A DNA stretch of 64,000 bases, from NCBI GenBank assembly GCA_033439795.1, contig JAUTDP010000007.1:682001-746000 (forward strand). The letters run 5' to 3'. The translations under genes were made by a program, and so were the position numbers. Each line of letters begins with the position of its first letter. The first letter of the stretch is position 1. This DNA is from Sordaria brevicollis. Its lineage: Eukaryota; Ascomycota; Sordariomycetes; Sordariales; Sordariaceae. Positions 35,601 to 46,465 of the stretch are shown piece after piece. The notes under the pieces were generated by a model. It saw nothing but the letters and a program-made list of their open reading frames with translations. It had not been told where the DNA came from and searched no databases.

Positions 35601-37954
35601 TGGACCCTGCTGTCCTTTGGTGCCGTACCCTGCTTTGTGTTGAGTCAACAATGCATTGTAGCAGCTAGCAGCTAGCCAGCTTCATGCTCCTAGGACGACA
35701 GGATGAGAACCCTGGTGTTCACTGATCTACAAAACAAGAACCGAGATTTCTCTCATATTGGGCAGCAAAACGTTTTTCGACTCTCGGCTGTGCCAAAAGT
35801 GCAAAAAACCTGGTACAGTTAGGATGAAAGGGCCGGCATCTGTGTTGATGCCTTTTTCAGATCGGCTGACCTTGAGGCTCGGTGAACGTACACCTATGAT
35901 ATGCCGGTATGCAAGCTTCTACCAGCTCGCGTCGATATCGGACCTTTTCTTTCCTGCTCTTTTGGCGTTGAGGGACGCACATGACTTTCGCCTTGTTCTA
36001 TCGCCCTGGTTTCAGCGGGGACGGGTTGGGGCTTTGCGGCTTTGGGCTTCCACGAGATGTCTATCGGGTTGCGACACGCTTGGCAACGGACAATGGCATG
36101 AGAAGAGTTGGGATCGTGTTGAGGCATGACTCTTTTGCACGCAGGCGACAGCATTATAGCACACCGCAAAATGCCTGTCGCCACCACGGTGGAACATGGA
36201 GGAGCATGGCCGGTCCCGAACGAGAGATCGTGGGAGACTTGTCTTGCTCTTTTCGACTTTTCGAGGTCCTTGGGCCGTGAGCCGATGGCATTGCCAATCT
36301 TGGTCAATCTGTTCGCTGTCAGTCAACGGGAATCTGAAACTCGGGTTTCTCGTTTCAATTGTCGACTTTTGGCTTTTGTCCAATCTTGCACATGTCATGT
36401 GTTCTCTGCTCTCTACCCTGCGTGTCATCCTTCTTGTGTTGCTTCACCAAGCCATTGGGTGAGAGCGAAAAGCGTTGAGTGCAGGAACAGGCCAGAGCAT
36501 GCCACAGCAACGGGGCAAATTGTCCTAATGAGGACAAGCGCCGTCTGTGAGCTGATGCTCGCCGGCGACGAGGGAAAAGGCAGGCGAACCGGTTCTGTGG
36601 AGTAGCTGAGAAGGGCATCGTCCCCACACTGCAACTGACTGCGCTGTCCTGGCCCCGGTTTGCTGAAGAGGATCTCTCACCCGGAATTGCACTGTCAGCG
36701 ATGAGACGGTGTTCGACAGGGGACCGGGCCGGCTAGCTTCAATTTGATAGCCAGAAAATCCTTGAACCGCAATGACCGAGGGATCTGACATTTTTTGACT
36801 CTGGAGAGGAGTGAAGCCGGAGATGGAGATCTCTTCATCACGCTCAGCACGGGGGCCGGTCCGTCCCATGATGGCTAATCTGCCTCTTCTTTTTTTTTCT
36901 TGTTAGTGAGCGAGATGGACACCGATGGATCAACGGCACGCACGGGAGGTCCGCTGCTTCAGGCTTGTTGATGGTTATGCCTAATAAGCCTAACTGTTAA
37001 GAATGAAGAAGGTGTCCACTGTTATCTCGAAAGGGCAATTTCACCTTTCACACAGGCTCGAATCGGAGAGAGTGATTGATGTCGCTAATCGATCCGCGCA
37101 GCGAACGGGAATGCGATGCGAGAGAGGAGAACCTGAACAAAATGGAATCAAATCAAAACCAGAACCAAAACCCCACAAGGTGCTGTCAACGGGAGCACAC
37201 TTGATCGCGTCCTCTCTGTTCTTCCACTTCAACCCCACGGAGCAGATAAGCCCTATCAGAGCTGGCAATTCAAGGGGAATATGACGGTACCTTGCCTTAT
37301 GTGGAAGATAAGAGATGTATCACTTGGGGGATCCTCGTCGTGTTCGGCAAAGCAGAAGTCCGTCCCGCCATCGTCAAGACTTTTTGAAGGCTTTTGAATG
37401 CGATTGGGCATTGAACGGAATGTCATGAACTGATGTTCTTGACGGACTGATGAGCTCGGCTCTCTTCTCGATTCGTGGACGGGATGTCAAGAGCGCGGCC
37501 GCATTATCATATTACAAACCGCACTCGCAGTGCAGCATAGCACAGCACTTTTGAGCACACAGGTACAGGACACATGCTGCAGGAACATCCATACGACACT
37601 TGCGCAGGAAATAGTTGCAACTATCGTCATGCGCAAGCTACCGGTGAGGAGTGAGAAGTTTTTCTGTTTTCGACAAGACAGACGGGACAAAATGGCAGTT
37701 GAAAGCGAGCAAGACATTCTCGGAGAGAAACGGAAAAGTTCAAGTCTCAAGGCTGGTCGACTCCGCTCCTGGAGCAGCGGAGACTTTGAACTCGACGAGG
37801 TGATGAGTGGACGGCGGCGGAGACAGGACGTTGAAGGTGGGCTGGTGGACCAAGAAAGCAGATCGGCACGGCCCACTTGCGTCTAGGGTTAAAGGCCAGG
37901 GTTGGCGCAGGGTTATTCCTGTGTCGAAAAGAACAAGTTATCGAATCTGAAGGG

Positions 37955-37981
37955 TTCTGAGGATTCTGAGGATTCTGAGGA
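37955..37981. repeat. 9-bp tandem repeat, 3 units
   Basis: TTCTGAGGA occurs three times head to tail, with a decayed fourth copy after it. It is non-coding as far as can be seen. Confidence 0.85.
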
Positions 37982-38349
37982 TTTGAGAACAAAAAAAAAA
38001 CCACGAGAGACCTGTCTCAAAAGGAATAGCGCAAAATGGCACATTCGGCGCTTAACAGCGACTATTCTGGGCGATTTTGCGCTCAACAGCCAATCAGGAG
38101 CCAAAAGTGCCCTTTCAATGTGCTTGCACGGCAGAATTTTGAGCCAATCGCGTGTTAGACTGTCGCGGTTGCCCCGCTTTCCAAGTCTTGTCACTTTGTC
38201 GTGACTCTGCAGTTCCACTTCCTTCGCACAACTCGAAGCTCTCAGGTCTCTGTTCCGCCTTTTCACGAGAGAACAACCAACCAACTGGACAACGGGCCAA
38301 CCACCACGGCCACATCCATCCATTCTCATCTCCAGCACCTCATGGCACC

Positions 38350-38393
38350 CCGTCCACTGCCCGTCGACCGCCCGTCGACCGCCCGTCGACACC
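38350..38393. repeat. 11-bp tandem repeat, 4 units
   Basis: Units of the form CCGTCGACCGC occur four times in a row; the first and last are imperfect. Each of the last three contains a GTCGAC palindrome. Confidence 0.8.
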
Positions 38394-39504
38394 CATTCTG
38401 GCGTGCTCCATGCTGGCTTGACACGCATTTCACACCTATACCACACTAGACCCTGCTAATTTTATCCTGAATAGCTCGTCCTGGCCAAAAAGCCACTCTG
38501 CATCACTGGACAGGCATCCGAATGCACACCATCGAGGAGCGACTCGTCCACTTGCTGGCCACCATGCCATGATGGACGACATGCCATGGAGGACACCATC
38601 CGGGCTCGACATGCGCTACTGACGGTACCATAACCCTTGAACCATGCCCGTCAAGGCTTATGGGCCGGGGGGGCTATACCCCGTAGCGGGAGACCACACC
38701 CTTCTCGCCGAGCAACGGCGAGAGTGAGACCGAGTCTTTTTCTCTCTTTCTCTCTTTCCTTTCTCGTCTCTTTCTCTGTGTATGTGAGTGTGTGCTACGG
38801 CCCGGGAAAAGATTCGATTCTTGACGGTAGTAAGAGGTATACCTACTGCACTGTGCCTGTCACTGGTGACCGCTGCTCGCCTCTTTTCACTCACTCCAGT
38901 CACTTCAGTTGGGCCCTTGTCTGTCTTCAACAACATCAAATCCATCCATGAGCCGATCTGGTTCTGTTGCTGCAATCCATCCCATATCACATCCCATCCC
39001 GTCTCGTCTCGTTTTTCACCTATCCCAACAGGGGCACCCCCCAGTTCGCCTTTTCTTCACACCCAGACGACGATTGGAGACCAGTGTGTCTTCTGGCCCC
39101 GTGGCGTACATAGGTACTATACCTGCACCGCACCGCTGAGGTTACCTCGTTACCCTCCTCCACAGCTCTGAAGCGCTTGCCGACATCGTGGGTAGACCAT
39201 CGATTCGCCCTACATAACTCTCTGTCGCTGTCCGTCAACGTCTCACAGTCGACCTTCCTCCTGGTTCGGCTTCTTTCACTGTGACCACGCGGGTTATACC
39301 ACAAAAGTCACATGTTCAATCCATCTTGAAAATCTCCCCCGGTTCAGCGCATCGTTCAGCCAAGCGTAGCGATATCGAGGATACAAAGATCGGCACTGCC
39401 GGCAGCGGCAAAAATTCAACGAGAAAAAAGTGGCTTCAGGTCGCCATTGATATATACCCCTCGCCTGTGTCACCCCGAAACCCAGAGGGGACACTTCAAG
39501 CACC

Positions 39505-42229
39505 ATGACTACCAACATGGTAAGCAATATCGACATGTTGTTGAGATCAGCAACCTCGAGTGCTCACCATAAGCTGCAGGATAACCTACACTATCATGTG
39601 CGGGAGCATGACCGCCAAAACGAAATGCGCCAAAAGACTGGCTCTCGGGTCGAGAGCTTCTTCTCCACCAACAATGTCAAGGACAGGCCAAACTCAGTAT
39701 ACACCGAATTCATGGAGTCAGATTGGGAAATGGAGGAGGACGATATCTACAGCGATATGGAGGACCTAGCTCATGATGACGAGGTCTCACCTCGCAACAG
39801 CATTGGTTCAGTAAGTCATTTTACACACACAAGTCCGTCATACGGACCGCTAACAAAGGTACAAGTCAAAGTCTGGTGGCCAGCCAAGCTTCACAACCAT
39901 CTCATCCTATGATGAGGTCCAAACACCAAGATCAACGCGCCAAAGGGGAGCATTCCCGTTCCCGTACGAGGAAATGAAGCAAGTGGAAGGTCCTCGAGGG
40001 CCTCATCTTTTTCGCAGCTCCGTGTCACTCCATTCTGTCGAATATCAAAACGCCTTGACCCTATCACCGGTTACGGAGCGGAAGGCCCAAGAACATGATC
40101 ACTTTCTGCAACATACCGTTCATCTTACGACGCTCCCAACCAGGAGCAAGCGGGATTCTGGGCCCTTCCGATTCACCGATGTTGAACTCGACACACAAAC
40201 TCTTCCCGAATGGACCCCTGAGATGGTTGCCCAATGGATGTTCAACGCCGGCGTTGAGCTTACGACCTGCGAAAGATTTGTGGAGAACGATATCACAGGA
40301 TCCATCTTGATCACACTAAAGTTTGAGGATCTGAAAGAGCTTGGAATCACATCCTTTGGCATGCGAACAACGGTCTGGAATGAGATCCACTCCATGAGGA
40401 ACATCCAGAAGCCGGATCCCCAGCCTGAAACCCCGATTGAGGATGAGCCGGATCGCAAGGTTGAGAGAGAACTGCGGAGGAACGAAAGCGTGAACAAGCC
40501 CAAGAGGAAGGCGAGCAAAGTGAGGCCAAAGATCAATGACGTGATCTCTCCTCTCGAGTCCGTCTCCATTGTCGGCATTGAACAGCTCATGCCCAAGCCT
40601 CACAACTGCTCCAAGGGCGAGGACTGCCCCAAGTGGAGGCGGAACCAGAAGATGATCGAGGCGTTCAAGAAGGACCACCCATTTGTCAACATCGATGAAG
40701 GCGGTTTCATTATGGTTGCGGGTAATCCCGGAAACCCGCAGACAGCTGAGTCTATCGACCCCTTTCGTCCTGTCTCGGACGCCATCCCGTCGGTTGTGGC
40801 ATCCTCAGACGTTATGGGACCTGGAGATCAACCAACTTTGCAGTATCTTCAGGAAGCTACCCTGCGAAATGTCATGTCGCGGGACCCCCAAGACAATGTT
40901 CGTCAGTTCCTCGACTTCCAGAATCACCTGGCGGTCGGCTCGAGCGAGGTTCCACCAACACCGCCGTTTGAGCTTTACCCCCAACAACATCAGCAGCAAG
41001 CTCAGGGACCTCATGCTAGGTTACGTGCTCTTCCTAAGTTGGCAATCCCTAATGAGGGTGGAGCCGTAGCCGGGCCTGTATCAGCTCGTGTTACGTCTGC
41101 TCGTCGCCAGTCGCAGGTGATTCCTTCGTTCCGTGAGATGAGCGACCAGTCTGCCTCTTCTGAGGAAGCGACTCCTGTTGGCGTATACCGCTTCGGTACG
41201 CCCTTCTCTGAGATGGATGTTCCAGTCACCATGACCTCTATCCCCATCATCTCTCGAGATGTTTCTCAGTCGGTTCCGCCTGACATGAATTACCGCCACA
41301 ACCCCGCCCCTCCAAGGTCCATGTCTCGCGCCACTATCCGTCGGCCCTCGTTCCCTGTCATGCCCGCGCTGGATGAGAACTCTATCGTGACACCCCTCAC
41401 AGCCGTGCAACCGCAGAACAAGTCTTTCTCTCAGAGAGCCACCACCCAGACCCAGCGTCCTCTGCAGCCACCTCCCCGTGTGCAATACCCATGGAGCCAG
41501 ACCAACCGCACCACGTTTGAGCGCGCCATCGCTCCCATGCCTGGCTCCTCGGCTGTCATTGCCCCAAGCAAGAGCGCCGGCACCAGCCCCACCGAGAGCC
41601 ATCGTGCCAGCAACAGCTCTAGCCGTCTTTCACCCACCAGCACTCTCCCCACGGAAGACATGACAAACGGAGAAGCCGTGTCGTACCAAGGCCTCATGAA
41701 GAAGCGCAAGACCAAGATGCTCCGTCACGAGTGGCACGAGCATTACTTCAAGCTCCGCGGTACCCGCCTGACCATGCACAAAGACGCGGCCACGGCCAAC
41801 AACAAGACGCTTGAGTACATTGATATTGACGACTACGCCATTGCCTGCAGCAGCAACGCCAATACTTCCAAGCTCAACGCCGCGTTCAAGGCCATGCACA
41901 TTCGCCGCGGCTCTGGCGATGCTCACTCCAAGGATGACATTGCCGCCTTTAGCTTCCAGCTGATTCCTCAGGATGGCAAGGCGGCCATCAAGGGACAGCT
42001 TCGCAAGCGGGAGAACAGCATCCCTGGCACTTCGTCGTCGTCTGCGGCGGCCGCGGCTAACGGGGCTCCCGCCATCCAAGGCGCCGTTAACGGCACCGGA
42101 AAGATGCATCACTTTGCTGTCAAGAGCAGAGATGAGCGCATTGACTGGATGAGGGAGTTGATGCTGGCCAAGGCACTCAAGCAGAAGGGCGAGGGTGCTG
42201 AGGTTGTTGTCAATGGCAGCATGATTTGA
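39505..42229 (+). CDS. SAM and PH domain protein, Boi/Pob1-like cell-polarity scaffold
   Basis: Exons 39505-39810 and 39866-42229 join in phase 0 across a 55-nt intron (GTAAGT donor, GCTAAC branch, ACAAG acceptor) to give 889 residues. A SAM domain spans about residues 215-280 (PEWTPEMVAQWMFNAG, then LGITSFGMRTTVW). A PH domain runs from about 707 to 875: YQGLMKKRK begins it, YFKLRG follows, and it ends with the tryptophan helix DERIDWMREL. A low-complexity Ser/Ala insert sits between the last strands. The middle is Ser/Pro/Gln-rich and has one conserved-looking block (HNCSKGEDCPKWRRNQ). Yeast Boi1/Boi2 and fission-yeast Pob1 combine SH3, SAM and PH domains and act at the plasma membrane in polarity and exocytosis. 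Here I see no SH3 domain, so the assignment is by domain pair. The ATG at 39,505 has a good CACC context. Confidence 0.85.
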
Positions 42230-42337
42230 GTTTGCCTCATTTTTCTTTCCCAGTTATAGCCCGCCTTTCATTCTTTCACTGGGTGTTTACATCCTGATCC
42301 TTCAAAACACTCACCTCAACTTTCGCTTCTTTTTTCT

Positions 42338-42360
42338 CTTCTTCTTCTTCTTCTTCTTCT
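42338..42360. repeat. CTT/TTC trinucleotide run
   Basis: About seven TTC units lie in the probable 3' UTR of the SAM-PH gene. Confidence 0.8.
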
Positions 42361-45300
42361 AAGAATGGTTGGAATACCTTGAGATACCACTTTGTGCCGT
42401 TGAATGGCTTTTTTGTTCCTGTTTGCATTTCCTTTTCTTTTTCTTGATCAACATTCAACGGCGTTTTATATCCTCTCTGCGTGTGTTTTTATTGTGCTTT
42501 TCTCTTTTTTAGTGGGAAATGGGAAGGAAAGGAAAGGAAAGGAAGAGACGTGTAAAAAGGGGTGAACATGGATGGGTAGATACAGGTTAGGGTCAGTCAG
42601 TCTATGATACCAACAACACATAGCAACTTGATCTGGGTTTGGTGTGGGATTTCAGGAATTTGGGTGTTCTTGGTTTTACTTCTCACGATTTTACGACGAT
42701 TTATGAACCCCCTTCGATACCTTTTGTTCTTTCTCAAACCGTTCAGATTGTCTCTTTTTTACTCTTGTTCTTTACTAGATATGACACCGTCGTTTCTTGA
42801 GTAGTGCACAATTCTGACCATTTGGCAACATTTGGTGTGCATCTTTAACTCAGCGGCAAAACCAGAAAACCCCAACAAGAAACCTACAACACACGGAGGG
42901 AGGATCAACGAAAGAAGAGGATAGGGGAAAGGCAGAAGAAAAGCAGGGAAGGAAGGAGTGTCCCTCGCCACGTCTGGATGGATCTGGATCATCCAGCCAG
43001 GTCGGGATGTTCAAGAGAAGAACGTGGCCTAGGAACTATCTAACTACATTAGCTAGTCCGGTGAAATCCGGAAATGAAGAAAAAGGCAAAATAACAATCA
43101 TTACTTTCTCGCCATATCAGACCACTGTGATCGTACAAAGTTTGATGTAAATCAACCCTTTGCCTAGACCTCTAGTTCTTCCACTTCGGAACACACGATA
43201 CTACTATCGACAACCCGACAACCCGACGAGGCCCGATCAACGAAGCTAGGTGAGTCCGAAGACAACGTTGAGCTCGACGAGGCAAGAAGCATGAAGTTCA
43301 CTTTCAAGGAGACCCATTCCAACGACCTCTTTTCGCCTCTGAGATGTCTATCGAAATCCACCAGGCACTACCATACGTCGGCGAGCCCGCGCCGAAGTGT
43401 AACACCGTCTACATCGTCTAACATCCATGCACTTCAAGTCATCATCACGATACCACTTCAATTTCCGGCAAGATCAGCAGATTTCCCAAGCATCAAACAG
43501 GTCCTCGTCTGGCCCCCATCAGGATTCAGGTCTCCATCAGGTCTCCATCAGGCCGTGAAAAGCTACTTACTCCCCAAGAGATTTGAGTTATGTTTCTGGG
43601 CCCTAGACGAGTACTGTGTAGAAGTGTCCAGGCTCATCACATGAACAAAAGTGGCTGTGGTGTGTTGCGTAGTCTATTTTGCTCTACGGTAGTGTGGAGT
43701 GACAAGAATCATCCGTCGGGAATATGGAAAGATGACCTGTGTGGGTAGCAACCAAGCGAGACAAAGCATGGAAGTGGAAGCAGGCGAGTAACTCGTGGGA
43801 GTGAGACAGTGAGAAGAACAAGAGAGAACGTTAGCCGCCGAACTGAAGAAGGAGGACGCTTCGCGCGCGTAACAAGTACACATCAGCCCTGGAAGTTTTG
43901 TTAGCGCGGTTCTTGTGACAGGGGCCTGCAAAAATTGACAGAACAGCAACGAAACTACCACGTTCAATATAATAAAATGGAAATTCTGCATGAAGTAGAG
44001 GAACCCAAGTAGGTTGATACCAATTTCTTGCGTGTTGTTTTGTGGAAAATTGGTTGAGTTCCGAAGAGTCCTCTGTAAAGTCCAGCGCTAACGAACTTAC
44101 CAGGGCTAGAGTGTATAGCAAAAGTAGGTAGCGGGCAAAGAGCGGGATATGCCAAGTCTGTTTGGATGGAAGAAGTGGTGACAAGACAAAAAGGGAAAGT
44201 CGGCGCTTAGCGGCAGGTGCATGTGTGTGCGGGTTTCCAAGCTGTGGCGGGAGTGATAGGTGGATGTGAGGACAAGGGGACAAGGGGACAAGGGGGGTGG
44301 GAAGGTGTAAGTGATGAATGCCAAGACATGGTTCGGGTACGGGAGCAGCGATTGTGGTTCAACCTCCACCTTGGCCTTCGTGACTGCACTTTCCTCCTTG
44401 GGACACTCGTGCTTTCCTCTTCCTTTGCTGCAGATTTTTACAGGGCCGACGACGGAGTTGGAAGTAGAAACGTCAAACAAGGAAGCAACCAACTTTTGCA
44501 AAAGACAAAATTCTCGCTTTGCTCTTTCTGTCGGTTCCAACCCAACTGAGCATCAATCCTTCCAACCTTGGGCATCAGTTCACAAAGCACCCTGACGTTC
44601 TACAACTACCTTACCACAGTGTCGAAATATTTTCCATCCTTTGAGTTTAACTGGCGCAGGTACGGACACAGTGAGAACTTCAAGTGAAGCTGGATCTAGA
44701 AAGAGATGATCAGGAGAGTGGAAGAGAGAGGCAGCCGGGCCTCGACGAAAGGCCCTGTGAGTAGGATGTGGCAATGGGACTGTGATAGTTGAATGATAGT
44801 CAGTCGGGCAGCGGTCAACTCTCCGAATGTCGAGCGAGGGGATAGGTAGCGGCGATTTCCGCACGGGAAACCCAAAAAGGGGTAGTCTAGAGTCTGATGA
44901 TTGAGGCGAAAGAGCGAGGGGACCGAAAGCGAGGCGGGCAGTAGAGGTGAGATGAGTTGATGTGGATGAAGTCATCCCATTTGGGGCCTCATTTTCTGGT
45001 TTCTTTGCAGGCTTTCATCTGGGTCATTCTCAGGGCCTCACTTGGGTCTCAATCATGGCCCGTCGCCTTGCTCGTGGGTTGCCTCTCATGCTTTCCCGCG
45101 TCCGAGCTGTGGTTAGATCGAGTAAGGTGATGTTGGACTCAGATCGACTTCATTGTTTTCCTATTTCATTCTTTGCCACGCGAAGGCCATGATAATGGCC
45201 GGAGGCAACCAACTGTGTCGAGAAAAAAACAGATTGGGCGGTTCCTGATAGTGAGCATATCAATCAAGACGTTTCGTTTCAAGCGATCGACGATGATGAG

Positions 45301-45633
45301 GCCGAGGTAACATTTGTCGCCTCAGCGGTTATTTCCTCTTCTACAACCAGGTGCGGTAGGTGTATGAGTTGATGAGGCTCCTCCGTGCCGCAATTGAACA
45401 CGGGAAACCCGAAGATCGAAGACCCTGAAAGACGGGATGGAACGGACGGGAAATCTCATCTGATCTATACTCGGGAACCAACAAACCCAATCTCCCAATT
45501 CGGTCCCGTCACTCGAGTCCACATCCAACCGACATGAAAATGTCTGATCTAATGGTTCAATTCCAAATTCAAGATTCCTTTACGATTTTGCTTTCGCTTT
45601 CCCAGAAAGCCGCGCGCGAGTGAAAGTGCAATG

Positions 45634-45662
<29 letters not shown>
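45634..45662. repeat. Poly-A tract of 29 bases
   Basis: 29 uninterrupted A residues occur on the + strand. With no coding sequence upstream on that strand and no target-site duplication noticed, it is more likely a simple repeat than a retrocopy tail. Confidence 0.85.
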
Positions 45663-45666
<4 letters not shown>

Positions 45667-46465
45667 AAAAGGAGCATCGAAGATTGTCAACTGACCGGGC
45701 TCCCAAGAGCGGCATCGCCAACAGATATAACCAACTTGATATCCACGGCGCCTACAAATATACAAAGATTCAATCGCCCGTTGGAAACATGGAAATCCAG
45801 AAATCGGGCTAAATACATCCTGTCAACGATAGGAATCAAGAGGTGGTACCTAGGTGGTACTTCGAGCAGTTTTGGTGAGATCAGTCAGGGTCCAGTGACC
45901 GGTGACGTGCGGCGTTTATTTTGTTTTCTGTCGTCCATTGTTCGTAACCAACAGGTAGTTAGTTAGTTGTCGGAACCAACACCGGCGGTACAGTATGTGG
46001 CACGAGGGGTGGAAGTGGATGAAGAATGCCCTTTGTTTGAATATAGTAGCCGCCGGACGGCCATGGCTTGGTTGGTATGAGGCTCTGCGCCGGGAACCGG
46101 GATCGGAGCCTCAACCGGTCGGCGATGGTGCTTTGAGTGTGTGAGGTCGGGATGCGTACCCAGTTAGAATGGTTGTCATGTAGGAATTGAAGTAAACAAC
46201 CGCCAAATAAGCATGGTGTTGTTGAAGTGATTGCAGGCCGGTAGATACACGAGATGGAGATAAATGCTGAGGTTTGGTAACAAGAAATAATTTTGAACTC
46301 CTACTAGTAGATGATATGATAGCCATGGTATCTCTAATCCATGACCCCAATACTGCACATGCACTGAACAATGATGATGTGTATACAACAGCAACAGCAA
46401 CAATAACGCTGCGAACCACTACCATACTCCAACAGCTACCCTTAACCTTCCTAAGACGTAACCAT

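Larger units (their letters stand above)
27536..39504. other. 12-kb gene desert of ordinary base composition
   Basis: From the right edge of the RIP block to the SAM-PH gene I can support no gene. CA and TG dinucleotides return to normal, so this is not RIP-mutated DNA. The longest frames (28,823-29,392, 189 codons; 30,750-31,340, 196 codons; 37,913-38,446 minus, 177 codons) have no domain, no clear splice partners and competing frames opposite. Overlapping frames near 28,081-28,531 on both strands are equally ambiguous. Part of the last 1-2 kb may be leader of the SAM-PH gene. Long non-coding transcripts or multi-exon genes with very short exons cannot be excluded. Confidence 0.45.
42230..46465. 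other. Convergent intergenic region, 4.2 kb
   Basis: This lies between the 3' ends of the SAM-PH gene (+) and the Nop14 gene (-). The first few hundred bases are pyrimidine-rich and are likely 3' UTR. Frames up to about 150 codons (such as minus 43,831-44,283) are mirrored on the other strand and carry no motif. An ACAAGGGG repeat of three units lies at about 44,270-44,295. No gene is supported. Confidence 0.45.

Noticed and set aside
45540..45575. GGTTCAATTCC-like tRNA T-arm
   Set aside because: No acceptor stem, A box or anticodon arm can be folded around it. The same is true of similar matches near 13,378, 49,410, 56,510 and 56,990.
45634..45662. Poly-A tract as the tail of a retrocopy
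   Set aside because: There is no gene-like sequence before it, no target-site duplication was seen, and it reads as a simple homopolymer.
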